Source: Sphingomonas rubra (lineage in GTDB: Bacteria > Pseudomonadota > Alphaproteobacteria > Sphingomonadales > Sphingomonadaceae). Taken from it: a stretch of DNA of 64,000 bases. The DNA lies in the NCBI RefSeq assembly GCF_900115745.1, contig NZ_FOXP01000008.1, forward strand, positions 122,477-186,476, in the 5' to 3' direction. Numbering within the stretch: the first letter of the stretch is position 1; every line of letters begins with the position of its first letter. Shown here in pieces: positions 26,814 to 35,454 of this stretch. Made by a program: the position numbers and the translations under genes. The notes beneath the pieces were generated by a model, which was given only the letters and a program-made list of their open reading frames with translations, searched no databases and was not told the origin of the DNA.

Positions 26814-26916
26814 CCATCCCGCCGAGGGCCTGACCCCAGGTGGAAGACGTGCATGCGAAGCATTACGCTGCTTTGATAGCCCTCTCCCAAGTGAGCCTCG
26901 ACCTGCGCGGGGGTGA
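26814..26916. repeat. Degraded REP-like palindrome, family A copy 4
   Basis: Outer blocks at 26814-26845 (CCGAGGGCCTGACCCCAGGTGG within) and 26881-26916 (GTGAGCCTCGACCTGCGCG within) match the arms of family A at reduced identity and keep the inverted layout and spacing. It lies between the XRE operon and the helicase gene, both reading away from it. Confidence 0.5.
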
Positions 26917-27028
26917 CAAACACTGGAATTCGCAGCCTCTTGCCGGATGTCGATCCTGCCTAATTCCATGGTATTCTCCCGCATGGATGCGCTGGCGTTT
27001 CCGGTCCGTTCCGCCCACATAAGGCGCC

Positions 27029-29734
27029 GTGATCGCCTATCCCGCCCTTCACGCCAGCCATGGCGGCATCTGGATCGCCGATGCGCTCGGCACGCGGCCG
27101 GTGGGCAGGGGCGAGGCGATCCGGGTGGCGGCGGAGACGCCGGTGATCCTGCTCAATGCGCCCTTGGTCGGGCAGCGGCTGGGCTATGCCGAGCTGTCGG
27201 GGCTCGACCTGCTGGAGCTGTTCGCGTTCCTCCACCCCGCGCGGTTCGCGGTGCCGACGCCTGCCGGGCTGGCGCGCGCCGTGGACCTGTCGCCGCCTGA
27301 CGCGGACGAGGATTTGGCGGCGTTCCTGCTGGAGGCGACCGCCGCGCTGCTGGCGGTGCCCGACGGCGCGTGGCGCGAGCGCGAAGGCGCGTGGACGGCG
27401 GCACAGTCGCTGACGCGGCTGCGCTGGCCATGGGCGCCGGTGATCGGGCCGCGGCTCGCCAAGCCGGAACGCAACGAGCGGTGGCTGTTCGCGACCTTGC
27501 CCGAGTGGGAGGAGGCCCCGCCCCGCCCGGACCCGCGCACCGTCGCGATCGATCCGGGCGAGGCGGAGGCGCGGCTCGCCACGCTGACCGGTGGCGGCGC
27601 GGAGGAGCGGCCGGGGCAGCGCGCCTATGCCGGGGCCGCCACCGCCGCCTTCGCGCCGCGATCCGTGCAGGGCGCCCCCAACATGGTGCTGGCCGAGGCA
27701 GGGACGGGAATCGGCAAGACGCTGGGGTATCTCGCGCCGGCATCCTTGTGGTCGCAGACGGCGGGCGGCGCGGTGTGGATTTCCACCTATACCAAGGCGC
27801 TGCAACGGCAATTGTCGGCGGAGACGGCGCGGGTCTATCCCGATCCGGTGCTGCGCCGCGAGCGGGTGGTGACGCGCAAGGGCCGGGAGAATTACCTGTG
27901 CCTGCTCAACCTGGAGGACGCGTTGCAGGGCGGTTTCGCCGGGCGCGCGGCGGTGCTGGCGCAACTGGTCGCGCGCTGGGCGGCCTATTCGGCGGACGGC
28001 GACATGGTGGGGGGCGACCTGCCCGGCTGGCTGCCGACCTTGTTCCGGCGCAACGGTCCAGCGGCGCTGACCGACCGGCGCGGCGAGTGCGTCTATGCCG
28101 GCTGCCCGCATTACCGCAAATGCTTCATCGAGCGGGCGGCGCGGGCGAGCGCCGAGGCAGACATCGTCATCGCCAACCACGCGCTCGTCATGGTCAACGC
28201 GGCGCGGGGGCGCGAGACGGCAAATCGGCCGACACGCTACGTGTTCGACGAGGGGCATCACCTGTTCGACGCCGCCGACGCGATGTTCGGGGTGGCGCTG
28301 ACGGGATCGGAGACGATCGAGCTCAGGCGCTGGATACTCGGGCCGGAAGCGGGCGGGCGCGGGCGGCGGCGGGGGTTGCAGGCGCGGCTGTCCGACGTCG
28401 CCTCCTATGACGAGGGCGGCGCGCAGGCGATCGCCGACGCGGTGCGCGCGGCGGGGGCGCTGGCGGCGGACGGGTGGCTGGGGCGGCTGGCAGAGGGCGC
28501 GCCGTTCGGGCCGATCGAGGCGCTGCTCGCCGCCGTGCGCGGCCTGACCTACGCGCGCGCCGAGCAGCCGGGGGATGCGGGATACGGGCTGGAAACCGAA
28601 CTGGCCGAGCCGACGCCGGAGTTGATCGAGGCAGCGGCACCCGCCGCGCAGGCGCTCGACGCGCTGGTGCGGCCGCTCACCGCCCTCGCCAAGCGGTTGC
28701 AGGCGGTGCTGGACGAGGCGCCCGACTGGCTCGACGCAGGCGCGCGGGCGCGGGTGGAGGGGGCGATCGCCTCGATCGGCTGGCGCGCGGAGACGGTGGC
28801 GGCGTGGCTGGCGCTGCTGGCGCGGATCGGCGGACCGGCGGACGCGGACTTCGTCGACTGGTTGGGCGTCGACCGCAGCGAGGGGCGCGAGTGGGACGTG
28901 GGGCTGCATCGCCGCTGGCTCGACCCGACGCGGCCGTTCGCGGAGACGGTGCTGAAGCCCGCGCACGGCGTGCTGGTGACCTCGGCGACGCTCACCGGCG
29001 GCGGCGACTGGTCGGTGGCGGAGGCGCGGACGGGCGCGCCGCACCTGGCGCGCGCGGCGGCGCGGTTCGAGGCGGCGAGCCCGTTCGACTATCCTGCGCA
29101 GTCCGAGGTGCTGATCGTCACCGACGTGAAGCGGGGCGACACGGGCGCGCTCGCCAATGCCTATGCGCGGCTGATCGTGGCGAGCGGGGGTGGCACGCTG
29201 GGGCTGTTCACCGCCATCCGGCGCCTGCGCGCGGTGCACGGGCGGATCGCCGATCGGCTGGCGCGCGAGGGATTGCCGCTGCACGCGCAGCACGTCGACC
29301 CGATCGACACGGGGACGCTGGTCGACATCTTCCGCGACGATCCGCACGCCTCGCTGCTCGGCACGGACGCGCTGCGCGACGGGGTCGACGTGCCGGGCCA
29401 CTCGCTGCGGCTGGTGGTGATGGAGGGGGTGCCGTGGCCCAAGCCGTCCGTGCTGCACGCGGCGCGGCGCTTGGCCAACGGCGGTTCCGCCTACGACGAC
29501 CGGATCGTGCGGGCGCGGCTGGCGCAGGCGTTCGGGCGACTGATCCGGCGGGCCGACGATCGCGGCGCGTTCGTGCTGCTGTCGGCGGCGACGCCGTCGC
29601 GACTGCTGTCCGCCTTTCCGCCGGGGGTGGCGGTGACGCGGGTGACGCTGGACGAGGCGGTGGCGCGGGTGGCGACGCGGCTATCCGAGTCACTTTCCTC
29701 GGGCGTCCGCCTGGGGCATGGGGCAGGTGCCTGA
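27029..29734 (+). CDS. DinG/XPD-type ATP-dependent DNA helicase with Fe-S cluster
   Basis: A 901-residue superfamily 2 helicase. Walker A is AEAGTGIGKT (residues 222-231), the Walker B box is DEGH (about 407-410), and four cysteines at about 291, 354, 359 and 365 (ECVYAGCPHYRKC) form the Fe-S domain found in DinG and XPD. The first 190 residues are an N-terminal extension without a motif I know. It should unwind DNA or R-loops in repair or replication conflicts. GTG start at 27029 with AAGG six bases upstream. It is followed 13 bp later by sixA. Confidence 0.9.
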   Translation: MIAYPALHASHGGIWIADALGTRPVGRGEAIRVAAETPVILLNAPLVGQRLGYAELSGLDLLELFAFLHPARFAVPTPAGLARAVDLSPPDADEDLAAFLLEATAALLAVPDGAWREREGAWTAAQSLTRLRWPWAPVIGPRLAKPERNERWLFATLPEWEEAPPRPDPRTVAIDPGEAEARLATLTGGGAEERPGQRAYAGAATAAFAPRSVQGAPNMVLAEAGTGIGKTLGYLAPASLWSQTAGGAVWISTYTKALQRQLSAETARVYPDPVLRRERVVTRKGRENYLCLLNLEDALQGGFAGRAAVLAQLVARWAAYSADGDMVGGDLPGWLPTLFRRNGPAALTDRRGECVYAGCPHYRKCFIERAARASAEADIVIANHALVMVNAARGRETANRPTRYVFDEGHHLFDAADAMFGVALTGSETIELRRWILGPEAGGRGRRRGLQARLSDVASYDEGGAQAIADAVRAAGALAADGWLGRLAEGAPFGPIEALLAAVRGLTYARAEQPGDAGYGLETELAEPTPELIEAAAPAAQALDALVRPLTALAKRLQAVLDEAPDWLDAGARARVEGAIASIGWRAETVAAWLALLARIGGPADADFVDWLGVDRSEGREWDVGLHRRWLDPTRPFAETVLKPAHGVLVTSATLTGGGDWSVAEARTGAPHLARAAARFEAASPFDYPAQSEVLIVTDVKRGDTGALANAYARLIVASGGGTLGLFTAIRRLRAVHGRIADRLAREGLPLHAQHVDPIDTGTLVDIFRDDPHASLLGTDALRDGVDVPGHSLRLVVMEGVPWPKPSVLHAARRLANGGSAYDDRIVRARLAQAFGRLIRRADDRGAFVLLSAATPSRLLSAFPPGVAVTRVTLDEAVARVATRLSESLSSGVRLGHGAGA

Positions 29735-29747
29735 TGCCGGAGAGCCC

Positions 29748-30275
29748 ATGAAGACGCTGACGCTGCTGCGCCATGCCAAGTCCGGCTGGGACGACACGGT
29801 GGCACGCGATTTCGACCGGCCGCTCAACGACAAGGGCCGGCGCGCGGCGCGGACGATGGGGCGGCACCTTGCGCGCGAGGGGCTGCGTTTTGACCGGGTG
29901 ATCGCCTCGCCCGCCGTGCGCGTGGTGGAGACGCTGGCGGAGGTCGGGGCGACCTGCGGCCAGTCGCTCGATCCGATATGGGACAAAAGGCTGTACCTGG
30001 CGCCGGCCGAGCAGATCATGGAGGTGGTCGCGGCGCTGGCGGGGGATGCGGCGACGCTGCTGGTGGTCGGCCACAATCCGGGGCTGGAAGAACTGGTGCT
30101 CGACCTGGCGGACGCGGGCGCAGCGCGGGCGGCGGTGGAGATGAAGTTCCCGACCGCGGCGCTGGCGGAACTGACGTGGGAGGGCGAATGGACCTCCCCC
30201 GGCAGCGGCGGGGCGACGCTGGCGCGCTTCACCCGGCCGCGGGATCTCGACCCCAGACTGGGGCCGGACGACTGA
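29748..30275 (+). CDS. sixA: SixA-type phosphohistidine phosphatase
   Basis: A 175-residue histidine-phosphatase-superfamily protein that removes phosphate from phosphohistidine proteins. The RHG-type signature is LLRHAKSGWDD (catalytic His9), the second His is in VVGHNPGLEEL, and ASPAVRVVETL carries the conserved Arg. ATG 29748 is where the family begins. It is probably co-transcribed with the helicase gene and is followed by a family B palindrome. Confidence 0.9.
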   Translation: MKTLTLLRHAKSGWDDTVARDFDRPLNDKGRRAARTMGRHLAREGLRFDRVIASPAVRVVETLAEVGATCGQSLDPIWDKRLYLAPAEQIMEVVAALAGDAATLLVVGHNPGLEELVLDLADAGAARAAVEMKFPTAALAELTWEGEWTSPGSGGATLARFTRPRDLDPRLGPDD

Positions 30276-30277
30276 TC

Positions 30278-30360
30278 GTCACCCCGGCCTCGTGCCGGGG
30301 TCCAGGGCCAAGCAGCGAGTACGCCCGTGGCCCTGGATGCCGGGACGAGCCCGGCATGAC
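30278..30360. repeat. REP-like palindrome, family B copy 2
   Basis: Inverted arms at 30278-30310 and 30328-30360, near-identical to those at 16229-16310, and with a related loop (AGCAGCGAGTACGCCC). It lies between convergent genes (sixA and the peptide transporter) where it could terminate both. Confidence 0.88.
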
Positions 30361-30368
30361 AATAGCTC

Positions 30369-31961
30369 TCAATATCCCGGCTTCTTCTCGCCTTCCGTCC
30401 GCACGCCCGCTGCCGCCGGCTCGCCGATCGCGGTGTCGCCGGCCAGTGCATGCTCGTCCTCCACACCCAGCGTGTCGAGATGCATCAGCTTGTTCACCAG
30501 CGGCGCAACCAGCAGCACGACGACGCCGATCCCCATCGCGAACCAGCCGATCCGGCCATAGACCTCCAGCACCTGCGCCGATCCCGCGCCCTCGCCGCCG
30601 GTCGCCTGCGCGATGAGGCCGGCGAGAAAATTGCCCGCCGCGGTCGCCAGGAACCAGGTGCCCATCATCAACCCGGTCATGCTCTTCACCGACAGCCGCG
30701 TCATCGACGACAGGCCGATCGGCGAGAAGCAGAGTTCCGCCGCCGAGTGGAAAGCGTAGAGCAGGATCACGAACAGAGCCGGCGTCAGCCCTTGCGCCGG
30801 TGCGCCCAGGATCAGGGCGAAGAAGCCCGCACCGACCAGGATCAGGCCGATGCCGAACTTGAACGGCGCCGACGGCTCCAGCCCGCGCCGCCCCAGCTTC
30901 ACCCACAGCGCGCCGAAGATCGGCGCCAGCGTGATGATGAAGAACGGGTTGACCGACTGGAACACCGATGCCGGGATCGCCCAGCCGAGGAACGTGCGGT
31001 CGACCGCCTGGTCGGTGTAGAGGTTCAGCGACGATCCGGTCTGCTCGAACAGGGCCCAGAACAGCGGGCAGAGCGCGATCAGGAACAGGGCGGCGAAGAT
31101 GCGGTCGCGCTCCTGCCGCGGCAGCCTGGCGACCGCGGTCCACAAGATGTAGCCGATGGTGACGATCGACGCGACGATCAGCAACGTGCCGACCGCCCCC
31201 TGCGAGCCGACCAGGTACCAGGAGACGGCGACGCCGACGAGCGCGCCGAGATAGATCAGCCACTCGGTCGACAGGCCCAGGCCGGTACGCCGGGCGAGCG
31301 CCGCGGGCTCGGGCGGCTCGCCCACGCCGCGCAGCTCGCGGCCGAACAGCACGAACACCATCAGGCCCAGCGCCATGCCGATGCCCGCGACGCCGAAGCC
31401 CCAGCCCCAGCCCACCGTTTCGCCCAGGATGCCGACGACGATCGGGCCGACAAAGGCGCCGGCGTTGATGCCCATGTAGAAGATCGAGAAGGCCCCGTCG
31501 CGGCGCACGTCGTCGCGCGGGTACAGGCCGCCGACCAGCACGGAGATGTTGGCCTTGAGGAAGCCCGTGCCGACGATGATGAACGCTAGCCCCAGGTAGA
31601 AGCCTTGCAGCGCCGCCCCCTGCTCGCCCCGCGGTCCCTCCAGCAGCGCGAGCAGCGCGTGGCCGATCGTTATAAGGATGCCGCCTGCCAGCACCGCCTT
31701 GCGCGCGCCCAGGAACTTGTCGGCCAGGTAACCGCCAATGATCGGGCCGATATACACCATCGAGGTGTAGGCGCCGTAGATCGCGTAGGCGGGCTCCTCC
31801 GTGAACAGGAAGTGCTTGGTCAGGAACAGCACCAGGATGGCGCGCATCCCGTAGAAGGAGAAACGCTCCCACAATTCGGCGAAGAACAGCACGAACAGCC
31901 CGCGCGGGTGCCCGAACAGGGTGCGGTGGTCAGGAACAGGGGCCGAGGGTACGCTGGCCAT
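30369..31961 (-). CDS. POT/PTR-family proton-coupled peptide transporter
   Basis: A di-/tripeptide:proton symporter of 530 residues with about 14 membrane helices. Family signatures: ELWERFSFYGMRAILVLFL (the ExxERFxYY-type motif in helix 1), GGYLADKFLGARKAVLAGG, SIFYMGINAGAFVGPIVVG (PTR2 signature) and AELCFSPIGLSSMTRLS. With two peptidases and a cyclophilin nearby, peptide use seems well served, although the genes are separate units. Confidence 0.95.
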   Translation of the reverse strand: MASVPSAPVPDHRTLFGHPRGLFVLFFAELWERFSFYGMRAILVLFLTKHFLFTEEPAYAIYGAYTSMVYIGPIIGGYLADKFLGARKAVLAGGILITIGHALLALLEGPRGEQGAALQGFYLGLAFIIVGTGFLKANISVLVGGLYPRDDVRRDGAFSIFYMGINAGAFVGPIVVGILGETVGWGWGFGVAGIGMALGLMVFVLFGRELRGVGEPPEPAALARRTGLGLSTEWLIYLGALVGVAVSWYLVGSQGAVGTLLIVASIVTIGYILWTAVARLPRQERDRIFAALFLIALCPLFWALFEQTGSSLNLYTDQAVDRTFLGWAIPASVFQSVNPFFIITLAPIFGALWVKLGRRGLEPSAPFKFGIGLILVGAGFFALILGAPAQGLTPALFVILLYAFHSAAELCFSPIGLSSMTRLSVKSMTGLMMGTWFLATAAGNFLAGLIAQATGGEGAGSAQVLEVYGRIGWFAMGIGVVVLLVAPLVNKLMHLDTLGVEDEHALAGDTAIGEPAAAGVRTEGEKKPGY

Positions 31962-32011
31962 GGTGCTGGATCATCCTCCCGGCGCCGCTTGCTGGGCGCG
32001 TGCGCGCGACC

Positions 32012-32917
32012 CTAGCGATTGGCGCCCGGCTGTAAACCGGCGGCGTCGGGCGCGCGGCGAACGGGCGGCAGCGCGGCGCAGATGTCGACCCCACCGGCGG
32101 GCTTGGTGTAGAAGTCGTTCCGCCGGTTCTCGCGGCCGACGATCCAGGCGGCGAAGCGCGGATTGTCGGTGCGGCGGTACTGGAATCGCGGGCGAGTGGC
32201 GGCTGGCAGCTCGCTCGCCAGCCGTGCCGAGACGATCGGCAACCGCTCCTCGGGCGTGGCGTAGAAGCCGAGATCGCCGGTGCCGCGCGGCAGCGCCGAC
32301 AGCCGCTCGATCCCGTCGACGATGCGGCCGACCACCGCGATATTGCGATCGAGCGCGCGCGGCCCCTGCCCCGTCACCGCGTAGAGCTCGGCCCCGCTGC
32401 CGGTGTCGGGCGCCAGGTTGCGCGCCACGCCCACGGTGCCGTAGCAGTGCGGCACCCACTCCGCCGTGGCATCACCGGCGAGCGGCCAGCCGTCCGCCGA
32501 ATAGCCCGCCCAGGCGGCGTAGGGATCGGCCTTGGACAGCCGCGCGACCGCGCTGTTGCCGGGCCGCTCATATTCCGCCGCCGGGCTCGCGACGACGCCG
32601 GCGGGCAGCGGCTTCTTCTCGGTTGCGTCGCCCCATTGCGCGACGAAATTGTCCTGCACCCGGTAGACGCTGGCCCCGGCATCCCACCACCGCGCGGCGA
32701 GCAACCGGCGAACGTTCGCGACGTGCGCGGGCGCGTAGCCGGGCGCCAGCCGCATGCTGACGGTGCCGCCGCCGCGCAGCGTGAAGACGACGATCTCGTC
32801 GTCGGGGATCGTCACCCAGTCGGCCGGCAACGCGTCCGACGGCGCGGGCGGCACGGCGGCGGCAGGCGTCGCCTGAAGAAGCGCGAGCAAGGGTGCGGCG
32901 AGGAGGGCGATCGGCAT
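32012..32917 (-). CDS. Cyclophilin-type peptidyl-prolyl isomerase, exported
   Basis: A 301-residue protein with an N-terminal signal peptide (PIALLAAPLLALLQATPAAA) and a divergent cyclophilin domain: LRGGGTVSMRLAPGYAPAHV at the start, VYRVQDNFVAQWGD in place of the usual FMIQGGD, and AELYAVTGQGPRALDRN. It is longer than common cyclophilins because of inserts and a C-terminal extension (FAAWIVGRENRRNDFY) seen in sphingomonad homologues. It should assist folding in the periplasm. Start at ATG 32917 by the signal peptide. Confidence 0.87.
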   Translation of the reverse strand: MPIALLAAPLLALLQATPAAAVPPAPSDALPADWVTIPDDEIVVFTLRGGGTVSMRLAPGYAPAHVANVRRLLAARWWDAGASVYRVQDNFVAQWGDATEKKPLPAGVVASPAAEYERPGNSAVARLSKADPYAAWAGYSADGWPLAGDATAEWVPHCYGTVGVARNLAPDTGSGAELYAVTGQGPRALDRNIAVVGRIVDGIERLSALPRGTGDLGFYATPEERLPIVSARLASELPAATRPRFQYRRTDNPRFAAWIVGRENRRNDFYTKPAGGVDICAALPPVRRAPDAAGLQPGANR

Positions 32918-33007
32918 GACGCACAGGCTGCCCCGACAATCGTCCGCGCGCAACCGCTTGCACGATCCCGCCGCCCGTCCTAGGGCGCACGACATCCGGG
33001 TATATGC

Positions 33008-33098
33008 GGAGCGGTGGCCGAGTGGTCGAAGGCGCTCGCCTGGAAAGTGAGTATACGTCAAAAGCGTATCGAGGGTTCGAATCCCTCCCGCTCCGCCA
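33008..33098 (+). tRNA. tRNA-Ser (anticodon GGA)
   Basis: A 91-nt type II tRNA. Acceptor arms GGAGCGG and CCGCTCC pair in full, the T-arm is GAGGG-TTCGAAT-CCCTC, the anticodon loop is CTGGAAA (anticodon GGA, reads UCC/UCU), a long variable arm is present, and CCA is encoded. It marks the left border of the accessory element, a common attachment place for integrating elements. Confidence 0.97.
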
Positions 33099-33639
33099 CC
33101 AAGTCTTCAAGCTTTTGCAATGCCACGGTTTTCGCCAATTTCAGGCGGCAGAACCGCGCAAATTCGCGGGTGTTGAGTTTGGTTCGGTACTGCAGAGAGT
33201 CAGCTGCAAACCAACAATATGCATTTTCGCGCTCGGTTTCTCCGTGTCGGACCGATGCGGTACGAAATCTAAGTCGCGCGGTACCGCATTGAGGCTTGGG
33301 GGCCGGTTACCTCCGCCACTTAGGCTGAACTCCACCCACTTCTTCCCTGCAATCGCCTGAAAATGGCACGCGTCCGCGCGTCTCGGGCTGGCGACCGTAT
33401 CGCAGGAGCGGCATCGATCCGCCTCTCGCCCCACGCACCTCTTTCCTAATCCAAGGCCACCGCGCGCAGTATGAAATCACTCGCGAGCACACATTCGCGC
33501 TTTCGCTGCGTCTCGCATTCTTCGCTGCCGAGGGCCATTTGGCAGCCAAGATCGCCCAATTCGATGCTTAGGGGGGCTGAAAACTCTAACAATGTGCAAC
33601 TGATACAGTGCCTTGAGCTCACTTTCCCTGCGTCCCTCG

Positions 33640-33679
33640 ACAGGGAAGCGGCAGGGAACCCACAGGGAAACGGCAGGAG
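33640..33679. repeat. Pair of 18-bp direct repeats
   Basis: ACAGGGAAGCGGCAGGGA at 33640-33657 and ACAGGGAAACGGCAGGAG at 33662-33679, 22 bp apart and preceded by related CCCTGC/TCCCTC blocks in the opposite sense (about 33624-33637). They could be binding sites for a recombination or replication protein. Confidence 0.6.
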
Positions 33680-33711
33680 GCGCACGGGATAACGCTGCTG
33701 ATGTGCTGCGT

Positions 33712-33725
33712 TCTACAAGTGTAGA
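33712..33725. promoter_or_regulatory. Perfect palindrome TCTACA-AG-TGTAGA
   Basis: A 6-2-6 inverted repeat in the AT-rich stretch upstream of the methyltransferase gene. It contains TACA-N2-TGTA, the core of BlaI/CopY-type operators, so a repressor site is the simplest reading. No such regulator gene is nearby. Confidence 0.45.
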
Positions 33726-33939
33726 TTACAGGTGTTGAAGTCGTCCGATTGACAATGAAAGTAGTCTGTCCTTAGTTTTTTGCATTAACTAATGATTCTT
33801 ATTGCAACTGCTATTTGGGCGGCGTATTTAAGCGTTGCCGGAAGGGAGCACCGGCACCGCAAACGTGGTGGCAGGTAGCTCCCTGTATCTTCCTCCGCGC
33901 GTGCAACTTGTTGCTGCTCCCGCTCGGAGGATTGTACAT

Positions 33940-35415
33940 ATGGTAAGTCCAGTTACGTCTGGAGGTGGGCGCGGTGTGTCGCCCGACATCCAGCAGCTTC
34001 GTCACAACGTGCGGCTCGACCGCATCCACTATTTGCCGGTCGGTGAGCTTGTTCTGCACGACCGTCGTCTGCGCAAGCGGTCAGCTGCGGCCAAGCGCGC
34101 GCTTGTCGCATCGGTGCAAGGCTTCGGCATCGTTCTGCCTATCCTCGTGGATGCCAATACTGTCGTCGTTGCCGGAGAGGGCATTCTCGAGGCGGCGCGG
34201 AGCCTCGGCTATATCGAAGTGCCGACACTGCGCGTCGAGCACCTCGACGACAGCGAGGTGCGGTTGCTGCGGATCGCCTTGAACAAGCTCGGCGAGAAGG
34301 CCGAGTGGGACCAGATCGAGCTGGCGGCCGAATTCACCGACCTGCTCTCGCTCGACATCGACCTGGCGTACGAGGTGACCGGGTTCGAAACGCCGGAGAT
34401 CGACAACCTCATCCAGGGCGCGGCCACCGCCGACGAGAAAGATCCCGACGACGCGCCGGTCGAGGTTGGCGAGCCCGGCAGCGCGGTCGCGCGGGTCGGT
34501 GACATCTGGGAAGCGGGCGCGCACCGGGTGCTCTGCGGCTCATCGCTGGAAGAGGAGAATATCGCCCTGCTGATGGGTGAAGATCGCGCCGCCATGGTGA
34601 TGACGGACCACCCGTTCAACGTGAAGATCCAGAACAATGTCAGCGGTCTGGGCAAGAACAAGCACCGTGAGTTCGCCCAAGCCAGCGGCGAGATGAGCGA
34701 AGCCGAGTTCGTCACCTTCTTGAGCCGGAGCATCACCGCTCTCGCCGCCTTCTGTCAGGATGGTGCGCTACTCTATATGTATATGGACTGGCGACACGTC
34801 TGGGAGATGATGTCCGGCATCCGAGCTGCGTCGTTGCAGTTGTTCAACATCGCGGTTTGGGTGAAGGCTTCGCCCGCGATGGGTGCCTTCTACCGGTCGC
34901 AGCATGAACTCTGCTTCATTGCCAAGAAAGGCCATGCACCACATCGGAATAACATACAACTGGGTCGCTTCGGTCGGTCGCGGAGTAATTGCTGGTTCTA
35001 CGCGGGCGTCAACAGCTTCGGGCCGGACCGGGCCGAGCAGCTCGCCATGCACCCGACCTGCAAAAACGTCGCGATGGTAGCGGATGCGATCCAGGATGCG
35101 TCACATCGCGGCGAGATCGTCCTCGACGGCTTTCTCGGCAGCGGCACCACGCTGATCGCCGCCGAGCGCACCGGGCGTATCTGCCGGGGCGTCGAACTCG
35201 ATCCGCTCTACGTCGATACTATCCTGCACCGCTGGGAGCAAGCCACCGGCGGCAAGGTGGTGCTTCAGGCCACGGGCGAGACGCTGGAGCAAGTGTCGCT
35301 CCGGCGGGCGGCCGAGCGCGACGCCGTGGCTGATGCTTCAGCTGCGGCGCCACCTGACGCATCGCCTGCCCGCCCCGACATCGTCGTCCGTCCGCGCACA
35401 CGCCGCGCCGCCTGA
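33940..35415 (+). CDS. ParB-like domain fused to an N6/N4 DNA methyltransferase
   Basis: A 491-residue fusion. Residues about 20-120 are a ParB/Srx-like nuclease or CTPase fold (YLPVGELVLHDRRLRK, then VVAGEGILEAARSLGYIEVP, where the usual Arg of the G-x-x-R box is missing). Residues about 180-440 are a DNA methyltransferase: motif I DGFLGSGTTLIAAERTGR (396-413) and motif IV TDHPFNV (222-228), where one expects DPPY. The His and Phe in that motif are unusual and may weaken catalysis. ATG 33940 is chosen for GGAGG nine bases upstream. It leads a three-gene unit with the DUF5681 protein and the terminase, a set known from prophage-like islands. The target site is unknown. Confidence 0.88.
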   Translation: MVSPVTSGGGRGVSPDIQQLRHNVRLDRIHYLPVGELVLHDRRLRKRSAAAKRALVASVQGFGIVLPILVDANTVVVAGEGILEAARSLGYIEVPTLRVEHLDDSEVRLLRIALNKLGEKAEWDQIELAAEFTDLLSLDIDLAYEVTGFETPEIDNLIQGAATADEKDPDDAPVEVGEPGSAVARVGDIWEAGAHRVLCGSSLEEENIALLMGEDRAAMVMTDHPFNVKIQNNVSGLGKNKHREFAQASGEMSEAEFVTFLSRSITALAAFCQDGALLYMYMDWRHVWEMMSGIRAASLQLFNIAVWVKASPAMGAFYRSQHELCFIAKKGHAPHRNNIQLGRFGRSRSNCWFYAGVNSFGPDRAEQLAMHPTCKNVAMVADAIQDASHRGEIVLDGFLGSGTTLIAAERTGRICRGVELDPLYVDTILHRWEQATGGKVVLQATGETLEQVSLRRAAERDAVADASAAAPPDASPARPDIVVRPRTRRAA

Positions 35416-35454
35416 TTGCTCCGCCTACTCGCCCATCGATCCCTTGAGGTCCCT

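Larger units (their letters stand above)
33099..33939. other. Gene-poor left flank of the element
   Basis: About 840 bp without a convincing gene. It is less GC-rich than the surroundings, especially at 33700-33830, and holds a pair of direct repeats (33640-33679), a palindrome (33712-33725) and the promoter region of the methyltransferase gene. A nine-base match to the tRNA end (CTCCGCCAC) recurs near 33311, too short to call an attachment site. It may be the remains of an integrase gene, but no integrase motif survives. Confidence 0.5.

Noticed and set aside
26960..29458. 832-residue minus-strand frame opposite the helicase
   Set aside because: Antisense to the DinG-type helicase gene with complete ATPase and Fe-S motifs; Arg/His/Pro-rich shadow.
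33093..33319. Attachment-site pair from CTCCGCCAC at the tRNA end and near 33311
   Set aside because: Nine bases only, and the interval holds no integrase; chance is likely in GC-rich DNA.
33446..33685. A 79-residue minus-strand frame in the left flank of the element
   Set aside because: No recognisable domain, overlaps the direct repeats, and no ribosome site; more likely decayed DNA.
33712..33726. A hairpin like the repeat of type V-A (Cas12a) CRISPR arrays
   Set aside because: Only one copy, no array, no cas gene in the window, and the sequence is fully explained as a 6-2-6 palindromic operator in a promoter region.
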